Shown in pieces: positions 28,071 to 37,799 of a stretch of DNA of 64,000 nt. A program made the position numbers and the translations under genes. Origin of the DNA: Aquimarina sp. Aq78 (GTDB lineage: Bacteria; Bacteroidota; Bacteroidia; Flavobacteriales; Flavobacteriaceae); the NCBI RefSeq assembly GCF_900299525.1, contig NZ_OMKA01000001.1, positions 434,001 through 498,000 on the forward strand, in the 5' to 3' direction. The notes under the pieces are model-generated. The model was not told the origin of the DNA, searched no databases, and saw only the letters and a list, made by a program, of their open reading frames with translations. Numbering within the stretch: position 1 is the stretch's first letter; every line of letters starts with the position of its first letter.

Positions 28071-28964
28071 TTATGACAATGCATTCTGATGTTGATCTCT
28101 ACCAAAAATTTGCGAGAAATACACATCTTCTAAATCTGCCTGAATCGGTATAAATCCATCTCCCGGATCGCTTTCACTAAGTACATGAATGACAGGTTTA
28201 CCAAGTAGGAATTTTTCTGCGATCACCACATGATGTTGTTTATAGTGCTCTAATTCATTTTTCAAAATTGTTTTTTTATATACCTTATCTTTCAATTGCT
28301 CGATAGTTTTAACCGGGTTTCCTTTCAGAAGTACTTCTCCCCGATTAACAATAGCCATATTAGTACACAATTCCTTAACATCATCAACGATATGAGTAGA
28401 AAGGATGACAACAGTATTTTCGCCAAGTTCACTTAGCAAATTATAAAATCGGTTTCGTTCTGCAGGATCGAGACCAGCGGTAGGTTCATCTACGATAATG
28501 AGTTTTGGATTAGAAAGTAACGCTTGTGCTATACCAAAACGTTGCTTCATTCCGCCAGAATAACCTCCCATATTTTTTTTCCTGTGATCATACAGATTTG
28601 TTTTATGTAAAAGGGCCTTAACAACTTCTTTTCTTTCTTTAGTATTTGTCAATCCTTTAAGTACCGCCAAATGATTCAGTAATACTTCTGCAGATACTTT
28701 AGGATATACTCCAAACTCTTGCGGTAAGTATCCCAAAATTTTTCGTACTTCATTTTTTTGAGTTAAGACATCTAAGTCTCCAAATGTGATTGTACCTTCA
28801 TCTGCTTCCTGAAGCGTAGCAATAGTTCGCATTAGTGTAGATTTTCCAGCACCGTTAGGCCCTAATAATCCAAACATTCCTGTTCCTATTTCAAGATTTA
28901 GATTGTTAATCGCTTTCACTCCGTTTTTATATGTCTTTGTTAAGTTTTTAATGACTAATTCCAT
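28071..28964 (-). CDS. ABC transporter ATPase (module 1)
   Basis: 297 residues from the ATG at 28962-28964 (MELVIKNL); a start 16 residues upstream is in-frame but poorly placed. Walker A GPNGAGKST (about 36-44), Q-loop LPQEFGVYP, signature YSGGMKQRFG, Walker B LIIVDEPTAGLDP and switch STHIVDD are all intact. The C-terminal 80 residues (VIHVLSESDPGDGFIPIQADLEDVYF, in parts) match the tail of the module 2 ATPase. It lies 49 bp upstream of its permease-peptidase. It is divergent from a LytS/LytTR pair that is likely to control it. A CAAACATA box at 28997-29004 (plus-strand reading) may be a -7 site. Confidence 0.95.
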   Translation of the reverse strand: MELVIKNLTKTYKNGVKAINNLNLEIGTGMFGLLGPNGAGKSTLMRTIATLQEADEGTITFGDLDVLTQKNEVRKILGYLPQEFGVYPKVSAEVLLNHLAVLKGLTNTKERKEVVKALLHKTNLYDHRKKNMGGYSGGMKQRFGIAQALLSNPKLIIVDEPTAGLDPAERNRFYNLLSELGENTVVILSTHIVDDVKELCTNMAIVNRGEVLLKGNPVKTIEQLKDKVYKKTILKNELEHYKQHHVVIAEKFLLGKPVIHVLSESDPGDGFIPIQADLEDVYFSQIFGRDQHQNALS

Positions 28965-29180
28965 AATTGTTCGTTTTTTGATTGAATTATTTTGACCAAA
29001 CATAATAGCCAAGCCTAGTGATATTATGATAAATGTGATGAGTATGGTTTGGTAAGGGATACAAAGGCTTTTGGTGAGTATAAAGTGACTTGATCACACT
29101 TTTCTAGAAGTTGAAACCTGTATAGAGTATGTTTATCAACTTCTTTGGCTGTACCATTTTATTACCCTAGTTTTGGGTAT

Positions 29181-30344
29181 ATGATGTTATTATTTAGAAA
29201 ATATAAACGAACGATATTCTCCTTTGGGATATCCATGTTTTTTTGGTTTAGTGGGCTTGTTTGCATGGCTTCAGATATCGAGCTTACAGGCACTTTATTC
29301 GTTTTTTTGGCAGTTAGTAGTATCGGGTATTTACTGCTCTCCTGGTTATTCAATAGAAAAAAACAAAGAAATTCCTCTGGATTATGGACAAAAAATGAAA
29401 TCAGAATCACTACGATTTTAACAGGATTAATATGTTTTACAGGAATATTTGAATCTCACCCAAATCAACCCGCATTTACCTCTGTTTTTATCTTATTGTT
29501 TATTTATATTTTGATCTTTGGTATTGTACTTATCAGAAATTACTACCTCCAGAAAAAAGGAGCTCCTCCTATTTCTAAATCGATAATAAAAAAAATAGCA
29601 TTTTGGTCTTTTGTAATAGGCGGAGGAAGAGTTTTGATATTACTCGAAAACTATGAGAACAATGACGCATTGATTATTATTGTCTTTATCTATTTTCCGT
29701 TGATCATTTTTTTAATAACTCGATGGGTTTTCAAACAAATAAAATCGATTTTAACATTAAAAAATGAAAAAGCAAAAACCGAATTATTGCATTTAAAAAG
29801 CCAGGTAAATCCTCATTTCTTTTTTAATATGCTTAATAATTTATACGGTTGGGTAGATAAAGATTCAAAGAAAGCAAAAGAATTGATTCTTAAGCTTTCT
29901 GATATGATGCGATATAGTATTTATGATGGACAAAAAGATATAGTTACACTTGAAGAAGAGGTGGCATACTTAAAAAATTATATTGAATTGCATAAGATGC
30001 GTTATCATAAAGCTATATCTGTTAATTTTAATCTTCAAATTGAAAATGAAGGATACAAGGTGATGCCTTTACTTTTTATTATACTTTTAGAGAATGCTTT
30101 CAAGCACGGTGTAGAAAATTTAAGAGAGAATGCTTATGTTCATGTTGATATGACTGCCAGAGAAAATGAAATACGTTTTGAGGTTGAGAATAATTTTGAT
30201 CCTTCAGAAAATACAGAACAATCAGGAATTGGTTTAAATAATCTGGAGCGAAGACTTGAACTCGTTTATCCTAAGAAGCATTCTATATCCTATACCGTAA
30301 CAGGAGATGTTTATAAAGCGCAACTAATATTAAATCAATTATGA
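29181..30344 (+). CDS. LytS-type sensor histidine kinase (pair 2, module 1)
   Basis: 387 residues from the ATG at 29181 (a TTG at 29145 would extend it by 12). About six membrane helices fill residues 10-185. His_kinase domain: His212 in KSQVNPHFFFNMLNNLYGW, N box LLENAFKHG, and a G box GIGLNNLERRLELVYP. No extracytoplasmic sensor domain is visible, so it may sense through its helices, perhaps together with the divergent transporter as in other transporter-linked systems. Its stop overlaps the regulator start (ATGA). Confidence 0.9.
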   Translation: MMLLFRKYKRTIFSFGISMFFWFSGLVCMASDIELTGTLFVFLAVSSIGYLLLSWLFNRKKQRNSSGLWTKNEIRITTILTGLICFTGIFESHPNQPAFTSVFILLFIYILIFGIVLIRNYYLQKKGAPPISKSIIKKIAFWSFVIGGGRVLILLENYENNDALIIIVFIYFPLIIFLITRWVFKQIKSILTLKNEKAKTELLHLKSQVNPHFFFNMLNNLYGWVDKDSKKAKELILKLSDMMRYSIYDGQKDIVTLEEEVAYLKNYIELHKMRYHKAISVNFNLQIENEGYKVMPLLFIILLENAFKHGVENLRENAYVHVDMTARENEIRFEVENNFDPSENTEQSGIGLNNLERRLELVYPKKHSISYTVTGDVYKAQLILNQL

Positions 30345-31042
30345 TCAAATACTTAATTATTGATGATGAACATATAGCTCATGATATTATTAAAGGGTAC
30401 TGTGATTTACTCCCTAATATGAAATTGATGAAGAATTGCTATGATGCATTAGAAGCATTTGAATATTTAAATAAAGACAAGGTAGATTTAATTTTTCTGG
30501 ATCTCAATATGCCAAAATTAAAAGGTTTTGAATTCTTAAAAACATTACCTTCTCCCCCCAAAGTTATTGTAACTACGGCGTATAAGGAATATGCTCTAGA
30601 AGGTTATGAGCTTAACATCGCTGATTATCTGTTAAAGCCTTTTGGGTTCGAACGTTTTCTAAAAGCAATAAACAAGGCAGTAAGTTCATCACCCGCAGTG
30701 CAACTCTCAACTGAAGTCGTTGAAAATAGCACTACGGCAAAAACTATTTTTCTTCACAGCAACAAAAAATATATACAGGTAGTTATTGATACTATCCAGT
30801 ATATAGAAGCCGCAGGAAATTATGCTAAAGTGATCACAACGGCCGAAACAATAACGGTTAGAGAGAAAATCTCTGATCTTTTAGAATCATTACCAAAAGA
30901 TTATTTTTTACAGGTTCATAAATCATTTGCAGTAGCGACAAAACATATTAAAAGTATTGAAGGAAACAGAATAGGTATCGGCGATCATATTATTCCTATC
31001 GGAAAAATATATAAAACAAATATTATCCAGTTATTGAAGTAA
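30341..31042 (+). CDS. LytTR response regulator (pair 2, module 1)
   Basis: 233 residues. Receiver with Asp8/Asp9 and phospho-acceptor Asp54 (FLDLNMPKLKG), then VTTAYKEYALEGYELN and LLKPFGFERFLKAINKA. The LytTR domain (about 130-233) has IFLHSNKKYIQV, YIEAAGNYAKV, VHKSFAVATKHI and IPIGKIYK. It is strikingly similar over the receiver to the regulator at 51758-52486, which supports duplication of the whole module. It overlaps the kinase gene by four bases. Likely target: the divergent ABC/peptidase genes. Confidence 0.93.
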   Translation: MIKYLIIDDEHIAHDIIKGYCDLLPNMKLMKNCYDALEAFEYLNKDKVDLIFLDLNMPKLKGFEFLKTLPSPPKVIVTTAYKEYALEGYELNIADYLLKPFGFERFLKAINKAVSSSPAVQLSTEVVENSTTAKTIFLHSNKKYIQVVIDTIQYIEAAGNYAKVITTAETITVREKISDLLESLPKDYFLQVHKSFAVATKHIKSIEGNRIGIGDHIIPIGKIYKTNIIQLLK

Positions 31043-31086
31043 TATTTACAGCAGTTTAAACAAAATTACATGTTTCATAAGAGCAA

Positions 31087-31467
31087 TTAAGATGCTGGCA
31101 AATTAGAATTGCTTATTCCATGCAAAATTCTACAAATAATAAATAAACAAATCCCTAGTACAGGAGTAATTAATGTATTAGAAATTCCTTGAAAGATTAA
31201 CTCTGGAGCTATCCCTCCTGTTTTTCCAATAAAATAGAAACTATGCATTAATCCAAGTAATAAGGACAAAACGCTTAGAATACCTATCCAAAAAGCAGCA
31301 TTATAAATTTTTAAGTTATGATGTTTAGCCAACTCCTGATTTTCTTGACTTTTTTTAGTTTGTAATTTTTTAAAAAAATGATAACCAGCGATAGCAGTAC
31401 ATATGGTAAAGAGAACAATAAATTTTAAATCACCACTAGTAATAAATTCTGAAAAAGGCATTCGCAT
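31087..31467 (-). CDS. Small MotA/TolQ/ExbB-like membrane protein
   Basis: 126 residues, three hydrophobic helices (about 16-32, 55-75, 95-117). The last two resemble the core of the MotA/TolQ/ExbB proton-channel family: LLGLMHSFYFIGKTGGIAPE, then GISNTLITPVLGICLFII. It is shorter than ExbB (usually over 200 residues), and no ExbD/TolR partner is next to it. Such orphan short versions are frequent in Bacteroidota; the function is unknown. It converges with the regulator gene (44 bp between stops). Confidence 0.6.
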   Translation of the reverse strand: MRMPFSEFITSGDLKFIVLFTICTAIAGYHFFKKLQTKKSQENQELAKHHNLKIYNAAFWIGILSVLSLLLGLMHSFYFIGKTGGIAPELIFQGISNTLITPVLGICLFIICRILHGISNSNLPAS

Positions 31468-31784
31468 AATTGTAAATTTTGTATTTGTATCCTATCAAAT
31501 TTAATAGCCAAAGTGGTTGCTATTAAAGTTTTGTGATAAATGACATGATTGAATGGAGTTTTAACAAGTTTACTCTGTTTTTTATGATTATAATATGGTT
31601 AAAAATAAAAGCCTTACTGGATGGCAAGGCTTTTGAAATCGTTTTTACTGTTCTTTGAATTATTATAATTTTGTTGCTTTAGTAGATTAGATAATAACTT
31701 TTGAAGTTACTATTCTCTTGACTATTTTTTTGTTATCCAAAGTATACACAATTAGTATCCAAATTATGTGTGCTAAGTTTATAA
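31468..31784. other. 317-bp intergenic region
   Basis: Between two minus-strand genes. It contains the hairpin at 31607-31634, which ends the upstream PD40-protein transcript, and the presumed promoter of the small ExbB-like gene. I see no further gene or repeat. Confidence 0.6.
31607..31634 (-). terminator. Intrinsic terminator of the receptor/PD40 unit
   Basis: Arms AAAAGCCTT (31607-31615) and AAGGCTTTT (31626-31634) form a 9-bp stem with a 10-nt loop. On the minus strand it is followed by a T-rich tract (TTTTATTTTT). It lies 151 bp beyond the stop at 31785. Confidence 0.65.
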
Positions 31785-32726
31785 TTACTTCTTAAAATCA
31801 TTTGGTCTTACTTTATGAATAACCTCTGTGCTTACCCAATAAAAGTTTGATAATCCACCTTCTTCGTTATATCTGCCAAAAAATAAAAATTTACCATCTG
31901 GAGTAATACTAGGGCATGTTTCAGCAAAATTAGAATTTACTTCATTTCCAAGGTTAATTGGTTTTGACCATGTTCCGTCTTTCTTCTTAAAATAGACATA
32001 TATATCGCTCTTTCTTTGATCATCTTCTTTGTTTCTAGCATTTACTACTAAAAAATCTTGGGATGGGGCAATAAAACCGTGAAATCCAGATTCAATTCCA
32101 ACTTCGTGTACTTGGGGAAATTTGCCATTTTTATTAGGTGCATAATACATTTTTCGTTTTGACACATTGGTATAAAAAAGATCTCCGTTTTTCGCTTCAT
32201 TCGAATAAAAAACAAAATCATCATTTATAGGTGAATCAAGCTGTATAGCATCACTCCAGGAATTCTTGAAGCGGTTTACATACCAAGTTTTAACTGATTC
32301 TTTATGGTGAGGCGATGTAAAAGAATCATGGGCTGCAAAATGAATATTTTTACCATTAGGGCTAACAAATGGATGCATTTCGCCAACTTTTTTGCCTTTT
32401 GTAAAATTTGCTTTTTTAGGATTTGTCCATTTTTTGTCTTCGAATTTTGAAAAATAGATACTTGGATCTTCGTCTTCTTTATTAGCTGAAAAATATACCT
32501 CATCTAAATCAGGAGAAAACGAAATACCATGTTCATATCTTCCATTTATTGAAATAATTCCAGGAGCAAAAATTTCGGGAATTAAACCTGGAGGTTTTTG
32601 ACCAAAATAATAAGATACTTCTGTAGTTAGCGAATCATCACCTTTTGGTTTATGTTTTTTAGTATTACAAGCATTTAAAAATAGTGCAAATACAAGTATT
32701 AAAAATATAAAATTGTGATTTCTCAT
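31785..32726 (-). CDS. PD40 (WD40-like) beta-propeller lipoprotein
   Basis: 313 residues from the ATG at 32724-32726. The 39 residues upstream in frame precede the signal peptide and are unlikely to be translated. The lipobox ends at Cys19 (FLNAC). The propeller carries TolB-type PD40 blades: [35 protein letters not shown] and [18 protein letters not shown]. Such lipoproteins sit at the outer membrane and may bind peptidoglycan-linked or secreted partners; no activity is established. It follows the TonB-type receptor gene by 49 bp on the same strand and is probably part of the same unit. Confidence 0.82.
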   Translation of the reverse strand: MRNHNFIFLILVFALFLNACNTKKHKPKGDDSLTTEVSYYFGQKPPGLIPEIFAPGIISINGRYEHGISFSPDLDEVYFSANKEDEDPSIYFSKFEDKKWTNPKKANFTKGKKVGEMHPFVSPNGKNIHFAAHDSFTSPHHKESVKTWYVNRFKNSWSDAIQLDSPINDDFVFYSNEAKNGDLFYTNVSKRKMYYAPNKNGKFPQVHEVGIESGFHGFIAPSQDFLVVNARNKEDDQRKSDIYVYFKKKDGTWSKPINLGNEVNSNFAETCPSITPDGKFLFFGRYNEEGGLSNFYWVSTEVIHKVRPNDFKK

Positions 32727-32775
32727 TGTTATAATGTTTTGTATTATATAAGCGATAATATAGTTATGTAACCAA

Positions 32776-35175
32776 TTAATTTCTATTACTTCGTTGTACT
32801 CGTCTGGTTTTGTGCCCCGATTTACCATTAAACTTATATACAAAACTCAATGACCATCTCGCACCATTACGACTTCTCATCTGGTTTACAAAAAAGTCTG
32901 TACCGGTTATCTCTTGTCGGGTTTTACGACTATCAAAGACATTACTAACATTAAATATCAAATTCGCCTTATTTTTAAATAACTTTTTACTGGCTCCCAA
33001 ATTAAGATATGAAATTGATTTTCTTTTGGATTGAGCATTACCTCTTTCTCCCTGGTAATTAAACCTACTTTGAATTGTAATCCCATGTTCGAGTTTTATT
33101 CTAGTGCTTAAAGAAGTCTGCCATGTTTCATCAGAGAAGTCTAGTTCTTGTGTCCCAGCTGTACCTTCCTGATCAAAACGATAGGCATTAAAATCTCCAT
33201 TAAAACTAAGCCATTTTAGAGGGTTATAAGAAGCTGAAAGCTCAAAACCATATCGTTTTTCTAAATCTAAATTGATGATTGTACTTACAAAAATACCATC
33301 ATCATTCTGAGTAGTATACCATTGCGTATCATCTGTAGTATAGGAATAATAAATACTCGGGTTTATTGTGAATTTTGTTCCTTTTTGTAGAAGCGATAGT
33401 TCTACAGCATCTGTAAATGCAGATTTTAATGTTGGATTACCAAAAAATCGAGTATTAAAATCTTCAAGTTCAGAAAATGGGTTTAGCTGCCATAGCGATG
33501 GTCTGTTTATTCTTTTACTATAACTTACTTGAAAATTTGTTTTTTCACCTATAGCATATCCTAAATTTAACGTAGGAAATAGATTCGTAAAGGCATTAGT
33601 GTTATTAAAACTACCCTCCTCATCTTTGATATTGATATTAGTATCTTCTATTCTTAAACCTAGTAAATAGCTAAACTTACCTATCTTACTTCCGTATTGA
33701 ACATATCCTCCAACAATACGCTCATCATACGCTATCTCATTATCCAGGTTATCCAATAGTTGATAGTTATCATTTACAAACTCTTCGGCAATAAACCCAT
33801 CGGTTACATGCCTGTTTTCAAACTTAGCTCCGATTTCCAGTTTTGTATTTTCTCCAAAAGGAGTCACAAAATCAGATTGTAAAACAATATCATTATTCTT
33901 GTTTGTAGATTTTGTTCTTAAATTTGATATTGGTGTAATTGCAGGTGTCACTTTTTGAGTGCGTACCCCCCATTTTTTTGTACTATCCCAGAAATCATAC
34001 TGTAGGTCAAAAGTTAATTTCCTTCCTTCTTTTGCAAAGGTTTTGGTATAATTCATTTCAAGCTGGTTATAAGATCTTTTTTCTTTAGAATTTCCTAGCG
34101 TAGTCAATATACTATCAATTGCCGTCGTAGTAGAAGTATATCCATAAGAAAGCATTGTTTCATCTGTATCTTCTGTTTGATTTCTATAAAAAGCAGCTGT
34201 GATAGCATTGTTTTCATTGAGATAGTAGTCTGCACCAACATAAATTAATTTTCCATCATCATGCCTGTCCTGATCTTCACGTTGGTCTAAATGTACAGTA
34301 GTGTTATTTCTGGTAGATGTCTGTTGTTTAGTATACTCTCCTTCATAATCTGTATATCGTATTCCGGCATTAGCAAAAAAGTTGAATTTTTCTGCCTTAT
34401 AACTAAAACTCCCATATAATCTATAATCATCCGGAGTTCCTACAACAGCTCTTAATTGTCCTGTTAGTCCTCCTTTGGTATTCTTCTTAAGAATAATATT
34501 TATGATCCCTGCAGATCCTGAAGCATCATATCTTGCAGAAGGGGTAGTAATTACCTCTACCCGATCTACATTATCAGATGGAATTTGTTCTAATGCCTGG
34601 GCAGATGTTAAGCCAGAACGTCTACCATTAATTAAAATAGTAACGTTGGCATTACCTCTTAATTGTACCGCTCCTGATGGATCTACTGCAACCGATGGTA
34701 CATTACCTAATACATCTGTAACCGAACCACTTTGTGATAATATATCTTTACCTACTTTAAATACCTTTTTGTCTAAACGTAAAGAAACTTGTGATACCTC
34801 GGTAGTAATTTTTACTTCATCAAGGGAAACTGTTTCTTCTAATAACAGGATAGGTTTTAGATTTATTTTTTGACGAGATTCTTTGATTTCCAATGGTTCT
34901 GAGTGTGCTTTAAACCCGGTATATGTTACCTCTAAATTGTAATTTCCGACAGGAATGTCCATAATAATATACACTCCTTCCTCATTAGTAATTACTCCTT
35001 CAACTAATTGCTGTGTTGCATCTTTTAAAACTACCGATGCAAATGGTAAAGCTTCGTTTGTGATATTCTCAATTACTTTTCCGGTAACTTCTGCATTTCC
35101 CTTTTTTGATTGTTGTGCCATAGTACAGGTTATTGAAAACAATACTATTAGTAAGGCATTTAAATTTTGTTTCAT
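32776..35175 (-). CDS. TonB-dependent receptor family outer-membrane protein
   Basis: 799 residues with a signal peptide (about 1-20). Residues 27-112 form a carboxypeptidase-regulatory-like beta-sandwich ([20 protein letters not shown] in part). The plug spans about 120-230, with [24 protein letters not shown] and [20 protein letters not shown] segments (split). A large barrel of the OMP_b-brl_3 type follows ([36 protein letters not shown]). It has no clear TonB box and may import or shuttle an unidentified ligand. It is divergent from the sensor kinase at 35412. Its 5' region carries a conserved element shared with the copper-island regulator gene. Confidence 0.9.
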   Translation of the reverse strand: MKQNLNALLIVLFSITCTMAQQSKKGNAEVTGKVIENITNEALPFASVVLKDATQQLVEGVITNEEGVYIIMDIPVGNYNLEVTYTGFKAHSEPLEIKESRQKINLKPILLLEETVSLDEVKITTEVSQVSLRLDKKVFKVGKDILSQSGSVTDVLGNVPSVAVDPSGAVQLRGNANVTILINGRRSGLTSAQALEQIPSDNVDRVEVITTPSARYDASGSAGIINIILKKNTKGGLTGQLRAVVGTPDDYRLYGSFSYKAEKFNFFANAGIRYTDYEGEYTKQQTSTRNNTTVHLDQREDQDRHDDGKLIYVGADYYLNENNAITAAFYRNQTEDTDETMLSYGYTSTTTAIDSILTTLGNSKEKRSYNQLEMNYTKTFAKEGRKLTFDLQYDFWDSTKKWGVRTQKVTPAITPISNLRTKSTNKNNDIVLQSDFVTPFGENTKLEIGAKFENRHVTDGFIAEEFVNDNYQLLDNLDNEIAYDERIVGGYVQYGSKIGKFSYLLGLRIEDTNINIKDEEGSFNNTNAFTNLFPTLNLGYAIGEKTNFQVSYSKRINRPSLWQLNPFSELEDFNTRFFGNPTLKSAFTDAVELSLLQKGTKFTINPSIYYSYTTDDTQWYTTQNDDGIFVSTIINLDLEKRYGFELSASYNPLKWLSFNGDFNAYRFDQEGTAGTQELDFSDETWQTSLSTRIKLEHGITIQSRFNYQGERGNAQSKRKSISYLNLGASKKLFKNKANLIFNVSNVFDSRKTRQEITGTDFFVNQMRSRNGARWSLSFVYKFNGKSGHKTRRVQRSNRN

Positions 35176-35188
35176 CTGTTTATTTACT

Positions 35189-35220
35189 TGTTTTAGTTAT
35201 CAGATGGAATCGCCAGTATT
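35189..35220 (-). promoter_or_regulatory. Conserved 5' element of the receptor gene (copy 1)
   Basis: On the minus strand this reads AATACT, then ATTCCATCTGAT, then CTAAAACA, ending 13 nt before the receptor ATG. The same 32-bp element, with five mismatches and the same 13-nt spacing, precedes the AraC-type gene at 58076. In both, CATCTG can pair with CAGATG, which contains the start codon. A start-codon-sequestering leader is a plausible reading. Confidence 0.5.
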
Positions 35221-35383
35221 CATTTAGATTTTCATTACAGTCTAATAGATTACGGGGTATCACATACTGTTGTTTTTTGATTGATTGGGGTAAAACTCGG
35301 TTTTAGTCAGTATCTTTTCAAGGTATTTTTCATCAACTGCTCTATATATGGATGAACAGCTCTAAGAAGTCCTGTTTTTAAGT

Positions 35384-35391
35384 TAATTTTG
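35384..35391 (+). promoter_or_regulatory. Possible -7 promoter box of kinase gene
   Basis: TAATTTTG matches TAnnTTTG, 20 bp before the ATG at 35412. No TTG at the expected -33 position, so confidence is low. Confidence 0.28.
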
Positions 35392-35411
35392 TCTCATACT
35401 ATTTATGATAC

Positions 35412-37091
35412 ATGAATTTTAAATCACTATACCGTTTCCTTTTAGTATTCACTGTTCTGCTGGTAAGTTCCTGTTCTAGAGATCGTATTTCTAAAACAAA
35501 TGATTCACGATATAAACTTGGAGATCAACCAGAATGGGCTACCAAAAACTGGAATGACCAACAATGGAAAAATAAAGTAGATGTAACCGAAAGAGAAGTT
35601 TTTTGGTCCAGAACCGAGGTTGAAATTACAAAGTCCCCCGAATTGTTCCAACGTTATGGGATATTTATAAATACCTTTGGGGAATACGATGTCTTTTGGG
35701 ATGGTGTACTTATTGGTGAAAACGGAAATCCCGGACAAGAAACTACTCATGATTCATCGGGTGAGTTATGGGCTACTTTTAGTATTCCTGACACTTTAGC
35801 AACAAAGGGATCCCACGTATTAGCATTACGAACCAGTCTACATTATTATCCAGATCATTCTAGAAAACTTTATGTATACGTAGACGATTATGATCATTTG
35901 GTACGATCTGGGCTTATCAATACAGCTTTTATGCATATTTTTGCGGGTGCATTCTTATTAGCTTCTCTATATTTCTTTTTTCTTTTTTTAAGTGAAAACA
36001 AAGGATATCCAATCTTGATCTTTAGCATTAATTGTTTTCTCTTTTTTGCTTTGATCATGATGGAATATGTTAAATTCTATGTTCCTATTCACTATAGTCA
36101 ACATCACATTCGATTGGAAGTTATAGGAGTTCTAACTTTTATTATTGCAATTTTGACTCCTCTATACTTTTCATTACAATTTCCTTTTCCCAGACAGAAG
36201 ATAATTTTATGGATATATATAGGTGTTCTAATATATGTATTCTCAATACAACATGAAAATCATGATTATACTGCTTATAATATGGCCATGACCATGTGGT
36301 TTTTTTCTTTTGGGATAGTAGTTTTTGGGATCTATAAAAGAATGAAAGGGGCTATCATAGTACTATTAGCATTGCTCATATGTGCGCTCATAAATGCTAT
36401 TACTTATTATGATATCAGTCTTTTTGCAGGTTTTGGGATTATCCTTCTTAGTATGTTTTATATACTCTCTGTAAGAACAAAAGAACAGCGACTTGCTTAT
36501 GAAGAATCTTTAGTACAATCTACTCGCCTTCGGCTAGAATTGCTTAAAAAGAATATTCAACCTCATTTTTTGATGAACACTCTAACTTCATTGATAGATT
36601 GGGTTGAAGAATCTCCACAAAAAGGAGTTGCTTTTATAGAAGCGCTGGCTCAGGAATTTAAACTTTTTAACCAAATAGAAAATCAAACTCTAATTCCTAT
36701 TGGTCAGGAAATAGAATTATGCCGTTCGCATCTTGATATTATGGAGTATCGAAAAGAAATAAAATATCATTGGGAAGAAGAAAATATAGATCCTAATCAA
36801 AAAATACCTCCGGCAATACTACATACCTTATTAGAAAATGGAATAACTCATGGCCTCCCAAATGATGACAATAGTATAACATTCAAATTAATTTTTGAAA
36901 CCAGTGATACTTATAAAATCTATACATTTTTAACGATTGCCAAAGTGAGAGATACAGAAAAAAAGATAGTAGAAGGCACAGGAATTAAATATATTAAGGC
37001 AAGACTAACCGAAAGCTATGCTTCTAAATGGAATTTTTCTTCTGAAGCTACTCCAAACGGTTGGAAAAACAGTATAAAAATAGATAACTAG
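35412..37091 (+). CDS. Sensor histidine kinase with periplasmic jelly-roll and seven helices (pair 3)
   Basis: 559 residues. A lipobox-like signal ends at Cys21 (VSSC), and an extracytoplasmic domain follows at about 35-165. Its pattern (WFRTEVEI-like FWSRTEVEI, YGIFINTFGEYDVFWDGVLIG in parts, GSHVLALR) resembles the galactose-binding jelly roll found before 7TMR-DISM helices. Seven helices span about 170-355. The His_kinase domain has His385 in NIQPHFLMNTLTSLIDW, and the N box is degenerate (LLENGITHG). Unlike the other kinases here it has a real sensor domain. It faces the TonB-type receptor gene, a likely target, and lies 4 bp before its regulator. Confidence 0.87.
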   Translation: MNFKSLYRFLLVFTVLLVSSCSRDRISKTNDSRYKLGDQPEWATKNWNDQQWKNKVDVTEREVFWSRTEVEITKSPELFQRYGIFINTFGEYDVFWDGVLIGENGNPGQETTHDSSGELWATFSIPDTLATKGSHVLALRTSLHYYPDHSRKLYVYVDDYDHLVRSGLINTAFMHIFAGAFLLASLYFFFLFLSENKGYPILIFSINCFLFFALIMMEYVKFYVPIHYSQHHIRLEVIGVLTFIIAILTPLYFSLQFPFPRQKIILWIYIGVLIYVFSIQHENHDYTAYNMAMTMWFFSFGIVVFGIYKRMKGAIIVLLALLICALINAITYYDISLFAGFGIILLSMFYILSVRTKEQRLAYEESLVQSTRLRLELLKKNIQPHFLMNTLTSLIDWVEESPQKGVAFIEALAQEFKLFNQIENQTLIPIGQEIELCRSHLDIMEYRKEIKYHWEEENIDPNQKIPPAILHTLLENGITHGLPNDDNSITFKLIFETSDTYKIYTFLTIAKVRDTEKKIVEGTGIKYIKARLTESYASKWNFSSEATPNGWKNSIKIDN

Positions 37092-37095
37092 CCCT

Positions 37096-37794
37096 ATGAA
37101 TATCCTAATAGTTGAAGATGAAGCCAGAATAGCCAAGAGAATTGAAAGAATGACCAGGGAATTCTTTACAAACACGCTAGAATCGTTGCATCGTGTAGAA
37201 GCGCTACCCGAAGCATTGGAGTTTATTAAAAATAATTCGCTGGATATAGTACTTCTGGATTTAAACCTTAATGGAGAAAGTGGTTTCGATATCCTCGGTA
37301 CAGCAGTCTCAGAATCGTTTCATACCGTTATCATTTCTGCAAATAGCGAACAGGCAATATCTGCTTTTGAATATGGTGTTTTAGACTTTGTACCTAAGCC
37401 TTTTAGCATGGATCGATTAGAGCAAGCCTTTAATAGAGTCCTTTCAAAAGAAAAGACAGAAACTCATAAGATTAAACTTTTGGCAGTTAAGAAAAAAGGC
37501 CGAATACAACTGATCCCAATTGAAGAAGTTCTTTTTATAAAGGGAGCGGGTGCATATACAGAACTTTTTCTTACTAATGGAAGAAAAGAATTGCATGATA
37601 AATCTCTCGAAAAACTAGAGCAACTGCTACCAGAAACTTTTGAGCGTATTCATAAATCATATCTGGTAAAAATGTCAGAGATAAAAGAAATTATCGTGAA
37701 ATCAGGTAGTAAGTATATTGCAGAATTAAAGAATGGAGAACTTATTCCTATCGGAAGAACAAAATACAAGGATATAAAAGCAAAATGGCTTTAG
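37096..37794 (+). CDS. LytTR response regulator (pair 3)
   Basis: 232 residues. Receiver: acidic pair Glu7/Asp8, phospho-acceptor Asp55 (VLLDLNLNGESG), and the switch residue is Ser in VIISANSEQAIS instead of the Thr in the other three regulators here. Lys in FVPKPF. The LytTR domain (about 130-232) has KGRIQLIPIEEVLFIKG, RIHKSYLVKMSEI and IPIGRTKYK. It lies 4 bp after the kinase gene and converges with the MFS gene (5 bp between stops). Confidence 0.92.
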   Translation: MNILIVEDEARIAKRIERMTREFFTNTLESLHRVEALPEALEFIKNNSLDIVLLDLNLNGESGFDILGTAVSESFHTVIISANSEQAISAFEYGVLDFVPKPFSMDRLEQAFNRVLSKEKTETHKIKLLAVKKKGRIQLIPIEEVLFIKGAGAYTELFLTNGRKELHDKSLEKLEQLLPETFERIHKSYLVKMSEIKEIIVKSGSKYIAELKNGELIPIGRTKYKDIKAKWL

Positions 37795-37799
37795 TATTT

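Noticed and set aside
28965..29180. Repeat array in module 1 matching the one in module 2.
   Set aside because: Only isolated near-matches such as TGATAAATG and TTATCAACT, with no regular spacing.
31043..31086. Terminator between the convergent regulator and ExbB-like genes.
   Set aside because: Only a weak AAAC/GTTT pairing, not a stable stem.
32727..32843. 39-residue N-terminal extension of the PD40 lipoprotein overlapping the receptor gene.
   Set aside because: It precedes a perfect lipoprotein signal and overlaps the 3' end of the receptor gene in another frame.
34475..34873. Long plus-strand open frame opposite the TonB-type receptor gene (and similar frames opposite other genes).
   Set aside because: It is antisense to a well-supported coding region, has no family features, and its frame follows the codon pattern of the real gene.
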